DNA from: Aplectana chamaeleonis
Lineage: Eukaryota > Nematoda > Chromadorea > Rhabditida > Cosmocercidae
Length of the DNA: 64,000 nt
Direction of reading: 5' to 3'
Assembly (NCBI GenBank): GCA_029168955.1
Contig: JAPDOI010000717.1
Location: 62,001 to 126,000 of the forward strand
Of the stretch, positions 11,656-21,389 are shown in pieces. The position numbers and the translations under genes were made by a program. Under the pieces are notes generated by a model. The model was not told the DNA's origin. It did not search any database and saw nothing but the letters and a program-made list of their open reading frames with translations. Each line of letters opens with the position of its first letter. Position 1 is the stretch's first letter.

Positions 11656-11984
11656 TCCACTGGGTCCACTCTCGCAGTCCACTCGCATCCCGCCCAAATT
11701 TTGTTCCGAGTGAATTTTGGTTGGGCTAGTGGTGAACTGCCGGAAATTTGTTAAACTCAGCATACTGCCGACTTTTTTTCCAGAATGATTTTTGATCGGG
11801 CTGTTTTTGAAACAGTTCCATTTTATTTATTTTTTGATTCTAACTGGATTCTATAAATGAAAAACAATCGCTCCGAATTTTCCCTGAAGGGGGGGGGTTG
11901 TTATAATTTCCCATACTTCTGGGCGCGAACCGACCTTCGAGGGGGGGGGCGTAAGTATTTTGCGGCCTTTGCCATGGGGCAGCT
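11656..11984. other. Noncoding spacer with short tandem repeat and two G-runs
   Basis: The words ctcgcagtccact and gtccactctcgcag recur around 11650-11690. Two runs of 8-10 G lie at about 11890-11897 and 11941-11949. Nothing coding is supported here. Family III coding sequence resumes at about 11985. Confidence 0.45.
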
Positions 11985-13259
11985 GGACCCTGCCGGAGAG
12001 AGCACTGCGCCTTGCGGTACCCCGGAGCGCACCAATCTTACGTTTGACATCCGGTCTCTGAACTCTGTCCGTATCGTTCTCCCTTTCAAGTAGCTAGAGA
12101 TCCAGCGCGCAAGTCCTCTCGGTAGGGATGACTCTGCAAGTTTCTGACAAAGAATGGAGATGACGACAGTGTCATAGGCCTTCTTTAGGTCGAGTGCAAC
12201 CATAATTTAACGGCTTGGCGGTCTCTTCTCATTCAATCCATCCATACTGAATCCAGTAAGTTCGACCAAAGCTGTGGTGGTAGAGGAGCCTTTTCGAAAA
12301 CCATTCTGCCATCCAGGGATTTTCAGGTGCGTCTCCAGTGTAGGAAGAATAGTTCTTTCAAAAGTGCGTGCCATAGATGAGATGCTCGAAATGCGCCTGT
12401 AGCTGTTCAAATCCTGTGCAGGCTTTCCGGGCTTCAGAAGTGGGAAGATTCTTGCCTCCTTGCACGACGCCGGAATCAGTCCGGTTGATAGAGTTCTGTT
12501 GAAGAGGGCTCTCAGGCACTCACGAAAAATTGGTCCTGAATGTTTGAGCATGATAGGGGCCGCTCCACTTGTATCTAGCGCTCTAGACGGCTTGCATCTC
12601 TTCAATGAGGGTGGTCGTGATAACGGGAACGTCGTCTCTCGAAAAGTTCTTGATCCATCTGAAAGTCCTTCGTGACGACTTCAGGCTTCTATGAGGGCAT
12701 GGCGAACTGAATTGTTTGCATAGAAGTGTTACTTCTTGTTGTTAACCGGCTCGCCTTTATGAAGAAGCTGGAAGGGATTCGGTTTAGCTGAACGGCCATC
12801 CAAAGCTTTCATGGTTGTCCATAGCTTGGGGGAGTTCGTACGATGATCAGTGCCTTCCACGAAAGCTCTCCACGTCTGCTGCCGGTCCATCCTTACTTCA
12901 TCTGTGATTTCCCTGTTCAGCTCGGAACCCGGGTGTTGGTGGGATCCGTTCTTCGAATCGCGTCTCTTTCACAAATGAGGTCCTTAGCGGTGTCCGACAG
13001 GCCCGGCATGAACGCTTTACGCCTACCCTCAGGGATGGATTGTAAAGTCGCTGCTCTTATAGCTGATGTAAGGAATCTATCCATTTCCAGTGGGGTAGTC
13101 CGAAAGTCGAAATCAGCCGACGGTTGTTCCAGCACCGACAGAAATTTAGCCCAGTTCGCCTTCTTGAAGTTCACGAAAGTGGTCCTCGGCGAGGAAGATA
13201 TAAGGGCCTCGTTTCTGAACTCCATCAAGATAGGGAGGTGGTCACTTGCGCCTGTGTTA
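11985..13259 (-). pseudogene. Family III endonuclease C-half and reverse transcriptase
   Basis: The endonuclease ends with NTGASDHLPIL at 13259-13225, followed by a linker (NFKKANWAKFL, GRRKAFMPGL). The RT frame (12605-11985) has PIMLKHSG, LLKPGKPAQDL, NGFRKGSSTTTALVE, VALDLKKAYDTV and GVPQGAVLSP. An in-frame TAA lies between the last two blocks at about 12204, and at least one frame change occurs between 12917 and 12605. The YADD motif and C-terminal finger are absent, so this is a 3'-deleted relic. Confidence 0.82.
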
Positions 13260-13538
13260 CTGTGCTTATCTGGGCCAAATTCCGGTCCGTAACTGCGTCT
13301 CGACACGCTTTGCCGCCGCACGCGCTGAAGTCAGTTGGGCTTCCAGCGCTGAAGCCGACTCGATGTGGCTTTTTCATACAATTTTCTCCAACTTTTCTTA
13401 GTTTCCAGTTTCCAAAACCCACCTAGAGTCAGCAGATCGGCGGCTGCGGCGCTGGAAGCTCTTCTGACTCGAGAGCGTGCGGCCGCAAAACGTGTCGAGA
13501 CGCAATTGCGGACCGGAATTTGGCTCAGATAAGCACAG
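13260..13538. mobile_element. MITE X copy 1 (279 bp, TA target, Tc1/mariner type)
   Basis: The inverted termini are CTGTGCTTATCTGGGCC and its complement, extended by imperfect arms of more than 50 bases (CAAATTCCGGTCCG, GCGTCTCGACACG). TA flanks both ends (13258-13259 and 13539-13540). It interrupts the family III endonuclease between DTI and NTGASDHLP, and excision restores the frame. A second copy of exactly the same length lies at 54925-55203. Confidence 0.88.
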
Positions 13539-14337
13539 TAATGGTGTCCCAAATTGCTGACGATGCTAAATCCTGCGAGCACAGCGAAAGGTCCGGTGAC
13601 GAGGGTCTTCCATACATCGGTTTCCTTGTTGGATGTGCGGCTTCGTTTAGAATCACAAAGTTGGATTGCGCAATCTCCTCCTCTAACAAGGGAACCACAA
13701 TAAGTCATAGTAACCATTCTGAATGAAATGTAGTTTTCTAGAACCATTTTCGGACGAAAAGTCCGAATATGTCCATCGCAGCTGCCTAGACCAACTCTGA
13801 AGAAAGTTATATGCACTTTTCTCTGATTTTCGCACCTATTGTACCCTCCAAAACGCGCATTATTTTTTTACGAAAATCCGGAAACGGACCTCATAATCGT
13901 GTTCAGCGCCCAAAACTACCCCACTAAGCAAAGTTTGGGTGAAGGAACATTTCCCAAACTTTACGCAGACTAACAGCGTTTCGGACTTGTACGGATTATC
14001 GGTTGGGCGTTTATTTATACCAATTAGAGGGCTCTCGAATCGTTTTAGAAAAATATTCCAAATTTGACTGAAAATTCGCTCTGGGGGGTTATTTGGGGTG
14101 CTGATTACGAATCTGAGGTTCATTTATCGATTTCCCGAAGTTTTCGACTGTATTCGTTCACAGATTCTCATCGGGGGAGAATTTGATGGCAAATCGCGAC
14201 TTTTGACGATTTCCGGAGTGCTACTATAGATTATGCTCAAATTATTTCTCTGGGGGTTATTTGGAGTGCTCAACACGAATCTGATGTCAGTTTATCGATT
14301 TTTGACAGCTTACGGTAGATTACGGTGGGTATACGGT

Positions 14338-16490
14338 CTTCTTCTTCTTTGCAGCCACAGAGAGGGGTTCTGTCATAGGTTCAGAAACTCGGCCACTAGC
14401 ACTGGGTTCGTCCACAGATCCATTGTCGTCAATGTAGTCGGTCTTTTCGGGCAATTGAACAGGTGCGCAGTAGTATGCCCTTGACTACCGCAATCAGGAC
14501 ACTCGTCAGGTTTGCTGTTGTCAATCCTATGCAAGTATGACATAAGCATGGGGGAGTGTCCACAGCGTAACGATGCAAGGGTGCACCTGGCACGCCTGCC
14601 AAGTTCCATCTCTGTCTCGGAGACCTTTGGAGGTGCGACTCCCAGGATGGAGTTTATGGCAACTCTGCTCAAGTGTTCGTTCACGAATCGGGTATGCTCC
14701 GCGCGCAAGAGACGGAGGCGTTCTTGTTGTGCTTCAGTCCATCTCTGCACATCTACTTTCGACGGAGCATCAGCGAAAGGCTTTCTGATACATCTCTCTC
14801 TCACCGGGTTTAGTACTCTTCGCGAAGGATGATTCGGCTGCTTCACGATGTTAATGTACATTTGTTGCGCCTGGAGTTGGCAGTGGTCTCTAACTGGCAA
14901 TATGCGAGCTTCGGCGTGTAAGTGCTCTATTGGAGAGCTTTTAGAACAGCCTGTTGCAATTCGCAGAGCACAATTTTGGACGCGCTGCAGCTTGGACCAA
15001 GAGGTGTCCGACACGATGTGCTGCCAGACTGGCGCAGCATACTCCAAGGCGGGTTGCACAATAGCCTTATACGTGGTCAGGATCGTTTCTTTATTGCATC
15101 CCCAGGACGTTCCACCGAGAGCACGCAGGACGTTGAGTCTTGTTTTCACTGTGGCTTGCTTCTGCTCAGTGTTCTTATGAAACTTCAGCGAAGGATCCAA
15201 CACGAGTCCAAGCAGCTTGGGGAATCGGGTGGCCTGCAATTGAGTTTCGTCCCATTTAACCATAGGATGGGCACTGTGCTCTGCATTATCAGTGGAAAAG
15301 ACGGTGACGGACGATTTGGAGGCAGAGACTGTGAGCATTTTGCGATCGAAGAAACATTTCAACTCGATCAAGTAGTCATTGATCTTACTGGTGGCTACCT
15401 TAATGTCGCGATCTCGGCACAGAATAGTAATATCATCCGCGTATGCAACGACCTTGATGTCTTGAGGGGAACGGGCAGATCTTCTAGATATAAACTGAAA
15501 AGTGCAGGCGATAAAACTCCTCCTTGAGGGACACCAGCGGCGATGGGGATGCTATTGGAAACATGTCCCTGGAATAGCACATTTGCCCGACGTCCTTTAG
15601 TGAAGGCAGTTATCCACCGCTTCTGCCATGGCTTGATGGTAGACTTCAACAGACTCTCTGATAGTAGGCCTAGATTGACAGTGTCAAATGCCTTTGTTAA
15701 GTCGAGGGCCACACCAACAGTACGTTGGGGTTTGATGGCATTGAAGCCGTCCAGCACATAGCTCACAATTTCCAACAAGGCCGTAGTGGTGGAATGTAAT
15801 TTACGGAAACCATGTTGGTGCTGCTGTTGGCTGTTATGCTCGGCAAGCTCCTCCACAACCAGTTTTTCGGCAATTTTGGCGATGGGTGAGAGCAGACTGA
15901 TCGGCCGGTACCCTTTAGCCGTGGATGGTGACTTTCCCGGCTTCGGCAGTGGAATAACACGAGCCACTTTCCAATTTTGGGGTAAAATGCATGTACGAAA
16001 CGATGTATTTATGACGTCGGCAATAAAGGGCAGTAGTTCACTGGGCAGTCTCTTCAGGACTGCAGGGCTCAAACCGTCTGGCCCTAATGCCTTCGAGTTG
16101 CTCATCTCCTTTATCGCCTTCTCGACCTGTGCAGGCGTGACTGCATCATCTACATCCATGAGAGGCAACTTACAAAGTTCCCGTACAGTTATTCTGTTCT
16201 GTTTCTCTCTTTTGGTTCTAGTGATGAAAAAATGCTTCCCAAGAGCATTTGCGGCCTCCTTCCCTGATTTGAAGACTCCATCTTCAAACTCAATCGTGGA
16301 ATTGTCGGCGGAGGTGAACTGCCGAGATGTCGTGAGCTGCCGAGATGTCGTACGTTCGTGCCGTGGCAGTGTGGAGGAAAGAAGATCACCTCCGTGCAAA
16401 CCGACGTCAATCCCTCCGCGGAGAGGGTTTTTGTCATGGGAGAGGTGCTGGCTGGCTGCAGCTCTCCTGAGGATTCTTCTACAAATGGCC
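14338..16490 (-). mobile_element. Family I copy B with 5' inversion (twin priming)
   Basis: The element is flanked by gggtatacggt (14327-14337 and 16491-16501). From 14338 to 16320 it reads on the minus strand from the GAA tail through the RT. From 16321 to 16490 the first 170 bases of the element read on the plus strand, with the element 5' end at the junction. This is the layout produced by twin priming in L1 elements. The 5' end shows a tandem duplication of gccgagatgtcgt not seen in copy A. The target is the repeated TACGGTGGGTATACGG module of the surrounding TIR element. Confidence 0.9.
14373..16320 (-). pseudogene. Family I reverse transcriptase and C-terminal finger (copy B)
   Basis: This is the best-preserved family I RT in the window. 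The frame 16320-15395 covers the pre-RT linker and palm (ALGPDGLSPAV, LPKPGKSPSTAKG, FRKLHSTTTALLE, VALDLTKAFDTVN, GVPQGGVLSP). One frameshift near 15460 separates it from the frame 15371-14373, which holds the thumb, a Leu-rich connection (ALEYAAPVWQHI), and the C-terminal CPDCGSQGHTTAHLFNC finger, ending VAEFLNL. YADDITI lies in the overlap zone near 15440. The first half of the protein is absent because of the inversion. Confidence 0.87.
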
Positions 16491-17079
16491 GGGTATACGG
16501 TAGTTTGGTCAAAGTCTCAGATTTGTCTCAAAGTTTCTATGTGGGGGTTATTTTGGGTGCTGATTACGAATCTGATTCCCATTTGTAAATGTTTGAAAAA
16601 TTCCATTTGATGCGGGCCGAAGCCTCAAAATGGGGGAAATTTTGCTGCCCAAAGGCGACTTCTGACGATTTCTGCTGAATGCTACAATCGAATTGCCTCA
16701 AAACTTCCACATAGAAGTTATTCGGGCTACCTAACACGAATCTGCAACCCGTTTATCGATTCTCGATAACTTACGGTAGGTTACGGTGAGTATACGGTAG
16801 CTCGGTCAAAGTCTCAGATTTGACTGAAAATTTCACTGTGGGTGTTATTTAAGACGCTGGACACGATTTTTAGATCCATTTTTTGATCTTCGAATCTATA
16901 AGGTAATTAACGCCAGTTAAAAGGCGTTATGACTACCGCATCCCACAGTAACCCCAAGTCTGGCGAGGAATAGACCCCAGATTCGGGTTCAGCGCCCTAA
17001 ATAACACCCAGTTGACAGTTTTGAGCCGAATCCGAATTTTCGTAACGCAATGAAAATGCCATTTTTGATACCCCCGCAG

Positions 17080-18010
17080 CCATTAGAGGAATTTCAAGCA
17101 CGGGTCATTTATTTAAGGTCACAGACCTACAGCAACGACAACATGGTTTTCCAAATCGCAACCGGAAGGTGACAAGCCTCCCTTGGAACAGAACGCACCG
17201 GACCAATCTCAACAGCTGCTAAAAAGAAGTCTATTGCTCCTCTGTTGTGCTCGATTTATCTTCTTGAGACGATTCCCAACTGTCAAATAGTAGAATTGGT
17301 GAAAGGCATTGAGTGAATAAGGAATATTGAATGTTTTCTGATGAATTGTTATTCATGCTATTTCTAGAGCAGCGAGGCTTAGTCTACCGTCGAAAACCTA
17401 GAAAATTACGGGTAATACCGAAGCTTTGAAGAGTAAGGGGTGTAGTTTATGAGGCTTTGCTCTGCAGAAATGTTTCTCAAATCCATTAATCAAATCGCCC
17501 GAGTTCCGCTAGGTTCTCCAAGTTTGATTTTGCCACTAGCGTGATTTATTCCTAAGAATTCCGGTCTCATATCTCGTTTTCTAAGAATGAAATGGATCGA
17601 ACCCAAGACGGACTGTGATGATGGAGGAGACTGATTAGACTTCCTGCTAACTAGTAGGCTAGAAAATTCCTCTGGCGTTCTAGGACTGATTAATAACGGG
17701 GTTTTCCTTGCATGAGTGGAATCACTTACTTGAGAATCGGAAGAAGATGTTCTCCTTAAATCAGTTTGAAGGACGTTATTGATGGTCTGTTCTATACACT
17801 TTGAGCTTCTCATATTCTGTTGAGATTGGTCTTAGTGATATTGCTTCTGTAATAGGAAGATCTGAGACTAGTTTCGCCTGTTAACCTTACTGAAGTGTGA
17901 AATTTAGTGTTCATACCACATATTGCATTATTTCCACTTCTCAAGGCTCGTCAGTAGTGTATTAAGGAGAGCTAGGCCTCGTTTCGCCTGTATAGGATTT
18001 TGGTGGAGTG
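17080..18010. other. Unique sequence inside the large TIR element (possible cargo)
   Basis: Unlike the rest of the element, this stretch lacks the TTACGGTAG and CACGAATCTG modules. A 107-codon minus-strand frame (17813-17490) starts with ATG and is Ser-rich (SSSDSQVSDSTH, RTPEEFSSLLV). It has no recognised domain and could be chance. A captured host segment, as in Pack-type transposons, is one explanation; an older unrelated insertion is another. Confidence 0.35.
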
Positions 18011-18446
18011 TATAATCGTGCTCCAATCGTGTCAGACGCGCGTGCCGCAGATTTGCGTCGCACGCGCTGCGCCAGCCGTCCTCCGGTGGTTAATCACTTT
18101 CTACCTACCGTAACATACAGTAAACCTCAAAATTTTGACAAGCGAACCCCAGATTCGTGTTCAGCACCCCAAATTACCCTTCCCATACATGTTTTTAGCA
18201 AAATCCGGAGAAAATTTTAAAAACACCCTAAAAATTCCATGGCATTCATTAACTTGCCGCGAAGCTTTAAAAAACGCTCATAACTTTTTTTCAGAATGGG
18301 TCTAGGCAGCTGCGATGGGCATATTCGGACTTTTCGTCCAAATATGGTTCTAGAAAAGTACATTTCACTTGGAATGGTCTCTATGACTTAACTTGGTTCC
18401 CTTGTAAGTCCTGTCCGCGTTGATCTTCCTCACCCTCCGACCATAG

Positions 18447-18579
18447 GGGTCGTTTACACTTCTGCCGCCGAGCGGCGCGGCGAAGTGCATTCCTACAATA
18501 TCGATCGTGCGGTGCCGCGTGATCGATACCATAGGATTGCACTGTGCCGCGCCGCCCCGCGGCGGGAGTATAAACGACC
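18447..18579. mobile_element. MITE Y (133 bp hairpin-like TIR element)
   Basis: The ends are GGGTCGTTTACACT and AGTATAAACGACCC, and the GC-rich arms (gccgccgagcggcgcgg) continue to the middle, so the unit can fold on itself. The 6-bp duplication ccatag flanks it (18441-18446 and 18580-18585). Excision rejoins the family III endonuclease at AHSPLW. Half of a related copy lies near 41789-41874. Confidence 0.82.
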
Positions 18580-18585
18580 CCATAG

Positions 18586-19740
18586 AGGACTGTGCGCATT
18601 GACATCTCCCATGACGATCGTGGGTTTCACATATGTCAAGAATTGGGCGATCGACAGCTCATATGAGGGTGGGCATGAGGATCTTGGCGGAGAGTAGATG
18701 TTGTGAATTTGAAGTGATCCAGCCCTAGTTTTTACAGCTATGGAGATGCACTCCGTCGTGCCATCGCTGGTACCTGGAGTGATCACACTACACTGTAAGT
18801 CGTTTAGGACCAGAAAAGCCACACCTCCTACGGAACTCGTTCTGCCCTTTCTCAGGCATGTATAGCCTCGAACAGTGGGTGCTCCTAGATTCAAATCCGA
18901 TTTGGTTTCTTGAGGTCCCACTATTTCGGCCCCTAAACGGTGTGCAAGAGCTTCTAGTTCCACCGATTTGTTGCGGAAACCATTAATATTCGTTTAATTA
19001 CCCAAGTTTGAGGGCACACTGTGAGTGTTGGAATCATCTTCAGCGAATCAACGTTGACAATCAGATTCGTGGCGAGCAAGCTTGGAATGTGAATGGCTGT
19101 GTCAGGGCTATCCGTCCGTCTCGACTCGATGGCGTTCTCAGGAATTCGCAAGGTGAACCGAAGTGAAGGCCTTGACACCGTCAGAGAAAAAGTCGCAACC
19201 CTTCTTCACTACAGCCAGCAACAAGTCATAAGGCAAGGGAAGTAGAAGCAACATCTCAATTTTTTAGTGAACTAATATTTCTGTTTATTCATGGATAACA
19301 ATATTCCATTGAATCACCTTGAAAGAGTCGGGATTCGATTGTTGCGGTTGAGATGCTAACACGATGACGCAGTTTGGTCACACGTATGAGTTGTCCGCAT
19401 CCTTGAAAGACTTGAGACCAGAACATTTCTTCACGTGAGTCCATTTCCTGCACTTGATACATTGGACGCTCCCTGCTGCGGCTGAGGTACCACACTGGGT
19501 GCAGGGCCATCGAATACTGCGAGAGGGTCCAGGGTTTGCTTCGATTCCGGCACGAATGAGTAGAGAACGGATCCAGCGCCGTTTTATGCTGATCCACGAC
19601 CGAAAAAATGGCTCCAGGACTCGTGAAAGAATGAAATATGGGAGGTATGGACGAGGATCTTTGACTTCGGAAGGATGACGGCATTGTAGACGACTTCTTC
19701 TCCCGCGTAAGCTCTTGCCAACGAGAAGGCGATCCTCCAT
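18586..19740 (-). pseudogene. Family III N-terminus: 2A-like motif, PHD finger, endonuclease N-half
   Basis: From the ATG at 19740 a basic leader of 64 residues precedes AGIEANPGP (the GIEANPGP part at 19525-19548). A finger with CTQC, CIKC and HVKKCSGL follows, and the frame is lost near 19378. About 200 bp downstream has no clear coding. The endonuclease starts near 19000 (NINGFRNKSV, VGPQETKS, SSVGGVAFLV, NIYSPPRSS, VMGDVNAHSPLW) and runs into MITE Y at 18585. The 2A-like motif is spaced from the finger as in families I and II, although the proteins otherwise differ a great deal. Confidence 0.82.
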
Positions 19741-19797
19741 AAGAGCATGTCTGGGTCATGGTGATCTGCAGCTCTCTTTGCGTCCCTTGTCCTTATT

Positions 19798-19987
19798 GTG
19801 GTGCGCGCGAAGCGCGCACTTAGATTTGGCTTTGATTTGACCAGTATGGTTTTCAGAATACCTTGCAGCAGACTTTAACTATGGAAGGATTTTCCTGGAT
19901 GCAGTAACACAGAATTGAAAAAAGTAGTGATATCGGTCGAATATTGAGTTTCTTTTCGGACAACTACGATAGGTAGCTATGGGTAAA
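19798..19987. other. 190-bp insertion with a GC-rich hairpin, inside copy D
   Basis: Sequence on both sides (cgtcccttgtccttat, then cttctgcagtgt) is continuous in copy A at about 2775-2800, so these bases were added. The insert begins near a perfect hairpin GTGCGCGC-GAA-GCGCGCAC. No TIR or coding sequence was seen, so the type is unknown. Confidence 0.6.
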
Positions 19988-20308
19988 TCTTCTGCAGTGT
20001 TTCCCTGGTGACATTGGGAAAGGTCTTGACGCGACCTTCAGGGATCGCAGCTTTCATAACCTTCAGGATAGCATAAGATAGGTGGCACTCCTTCTGATGT
20101 ACATCGCCTATCCACGGATAATCAGCCTCTTCGCGGAGCGCAACCTCCCTGAACAGGCTCTAGTCTGCAAGGTCTAAATTAAGATAAGAACGTTCGTGCC
20201 GTGGCAGTGTTGAGGAAAGAAGACCGCCTCCGCGCAAACCGACGTCATCCTATCCGAGAAGAGGGTTTTTGTCATGGGAGAGGTGCTGGTCGGCCGCAGC
20301 TCTCCTGA

Positions 20309-21389
20309 CAAGGGAAGTATAAGAAGCGTAGGTCGGATCTGCCAAAACGACTAGTATGGTTAGTATCTCTTCTGGCTCAATAGTAAAAATGCGCAGTATC
20401 CCGCCGCGAGCCGCAGGTTCAAAAAAGTTATGAGCATTTTTTGAGCCTGGAGAAAAGGCAAGGGTTGCATCAGGCATTTTTTTTTGAGTTTCAAAAAATT
20501 TTCTCGGATTTAGCTCAAAAGTTGTATGTAGGGGTAATCTAGGGTGGTGAACACGAATCTGGAGTCTATTTGTCGAAATTTTGAGGATTACTGTAGGTTA
20601 CGGTAGGTAACATGTCAATTAGGGGTCAAAACCCACCTTAGTATTTTGAAAATCGGCAAACGGACGTTAAATTCGTATTCTCCACCCCGAATAACCCCCG
20701 TATACAAGTTTTGAGTAAAATCTGAGATTTTGACCAAACTACCGTATACCCACCGTAATCTACCGTAATCTGCAGAAAATCGATAAACGGACTCCAGATT
20801 CGTGTTTAGCACTCCAAATAACCCTCAGCAAATGATTTTGAGACATATCTATCGTAAAAAACCGGAAATCTCGAAAGTGGCGTTTTTCCCTCGAAATTTT
20901 CCCCGGTTGGGAAGCTTCAAACGAAATGAGCCGAAAACTTTTGAAAATCGACTAATAAATCACAGAATCGTGATCAGCGCACAAAAAAACCCCCCTGGGA
21001 GAATTTTAAGTCAAATCTGGGACATTTTTCTAAGACGCTTCCAGAGCCCTCAATTAGTAGAAATAAGCGCCCAACCGAAAATCCGTTTAAGTCCAAAACG
21101 CTGTCAGTCTGGACAAAGTACGGAAAATGTTCGTTCACCCAAAATTTGCTCAGGGTGGTAGTTTTGGGTGCTGAACTTATTTATGAGGTCCGTTTCCGGA
21201 TTTTCCGAAGAATAACGCGCTTTTTGGAAGGTAAAAAAAGCACAAAAAAATGAGCTTTTTAAGCTTGTAACTTCTTGGAACCTGCGGCTCGCGGCGGGAT
21301 ACTGCGCAGTTTTACTATTGAGCCACAAGAGATACTAACGACTCTAGTCGTTTTGGCAGATCAGACCTACGCTTTGTATACTTCCCTTG
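20309..21389. mobile_element. CAAGGGAAG TIR element (1081 bp), TGA target duplication
   Basis: The ends are CAAGGGAAGTATA and TATACTTCCCTTG, with TGA on both sides (20306-20308 and 21390-21392). The outer 130 bases of each arm mirror each other with few differences (GCCAAAACGACTA, GCGCAGTATCCCGCC). The interior has the GGGTTATT and TACGGTAGATTACGG modules in both orientations, so the whole unit is nearly palindromic. Excision restores the family I leader. With 13687-18401 it defines a family with a 3-bp T-N-A target. Confidence 0.87.

Larger units (their letters stand above)
13687..18401. mobile_element. Large CAAGGGAA-type TIR element, 3-bp TAA target duplication
   Basis: It starts CAAGGGAACCA and ends TGGTTCCCTTG, with TAA on both sides (13684-13686 and 18402-18404). 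Inner arms also mirror each other (tagaaccat...cggac...aaaagtccgaatat at both ends). Removing it rejoins the family III endonuclease in frame (QDL to EEEIAQSN). It is 4715 bp including copy B (2.15 kb). Much of the interior is made of diverged modules of about 190 bp holding GGGTTATTTGGGGTGCTG, CACGAATCTGAGGTCC and TTACGGTAGATTACGG. No transposase was seen. It is probably non-autonomous. Confidence 0.85.
11985..19740 (-). mobile_element. Family III non-LTR retrotransposon, interrupted by three insertions
   Basis: The coding pieces on the minus strand are collinear: 2A/PHD (19740-19378), endonuclease N-half (about 19010-18586), endonuclease middle (18402-18440 and 13539-13686), then endonuclease C-half and RT (13259-11985). 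They are separated by a 133-bp MITE (18447-18579), a 4.7-kb TIR element (13687-18401) and a 279-bp MITE (13260-13538). Removing each insertion with one copy of its target duplication rejoins the endonuclease in one frame, which confirms every boundary. The 3' end after GVPQGAVLSP is lost. Confidence 0.88.

Noticed and set aside
19289..19759. Minus-strand ORF of 156 codons covering 19378-19740
   Set aside because: It is a shadow of the family III leader and finger frame.
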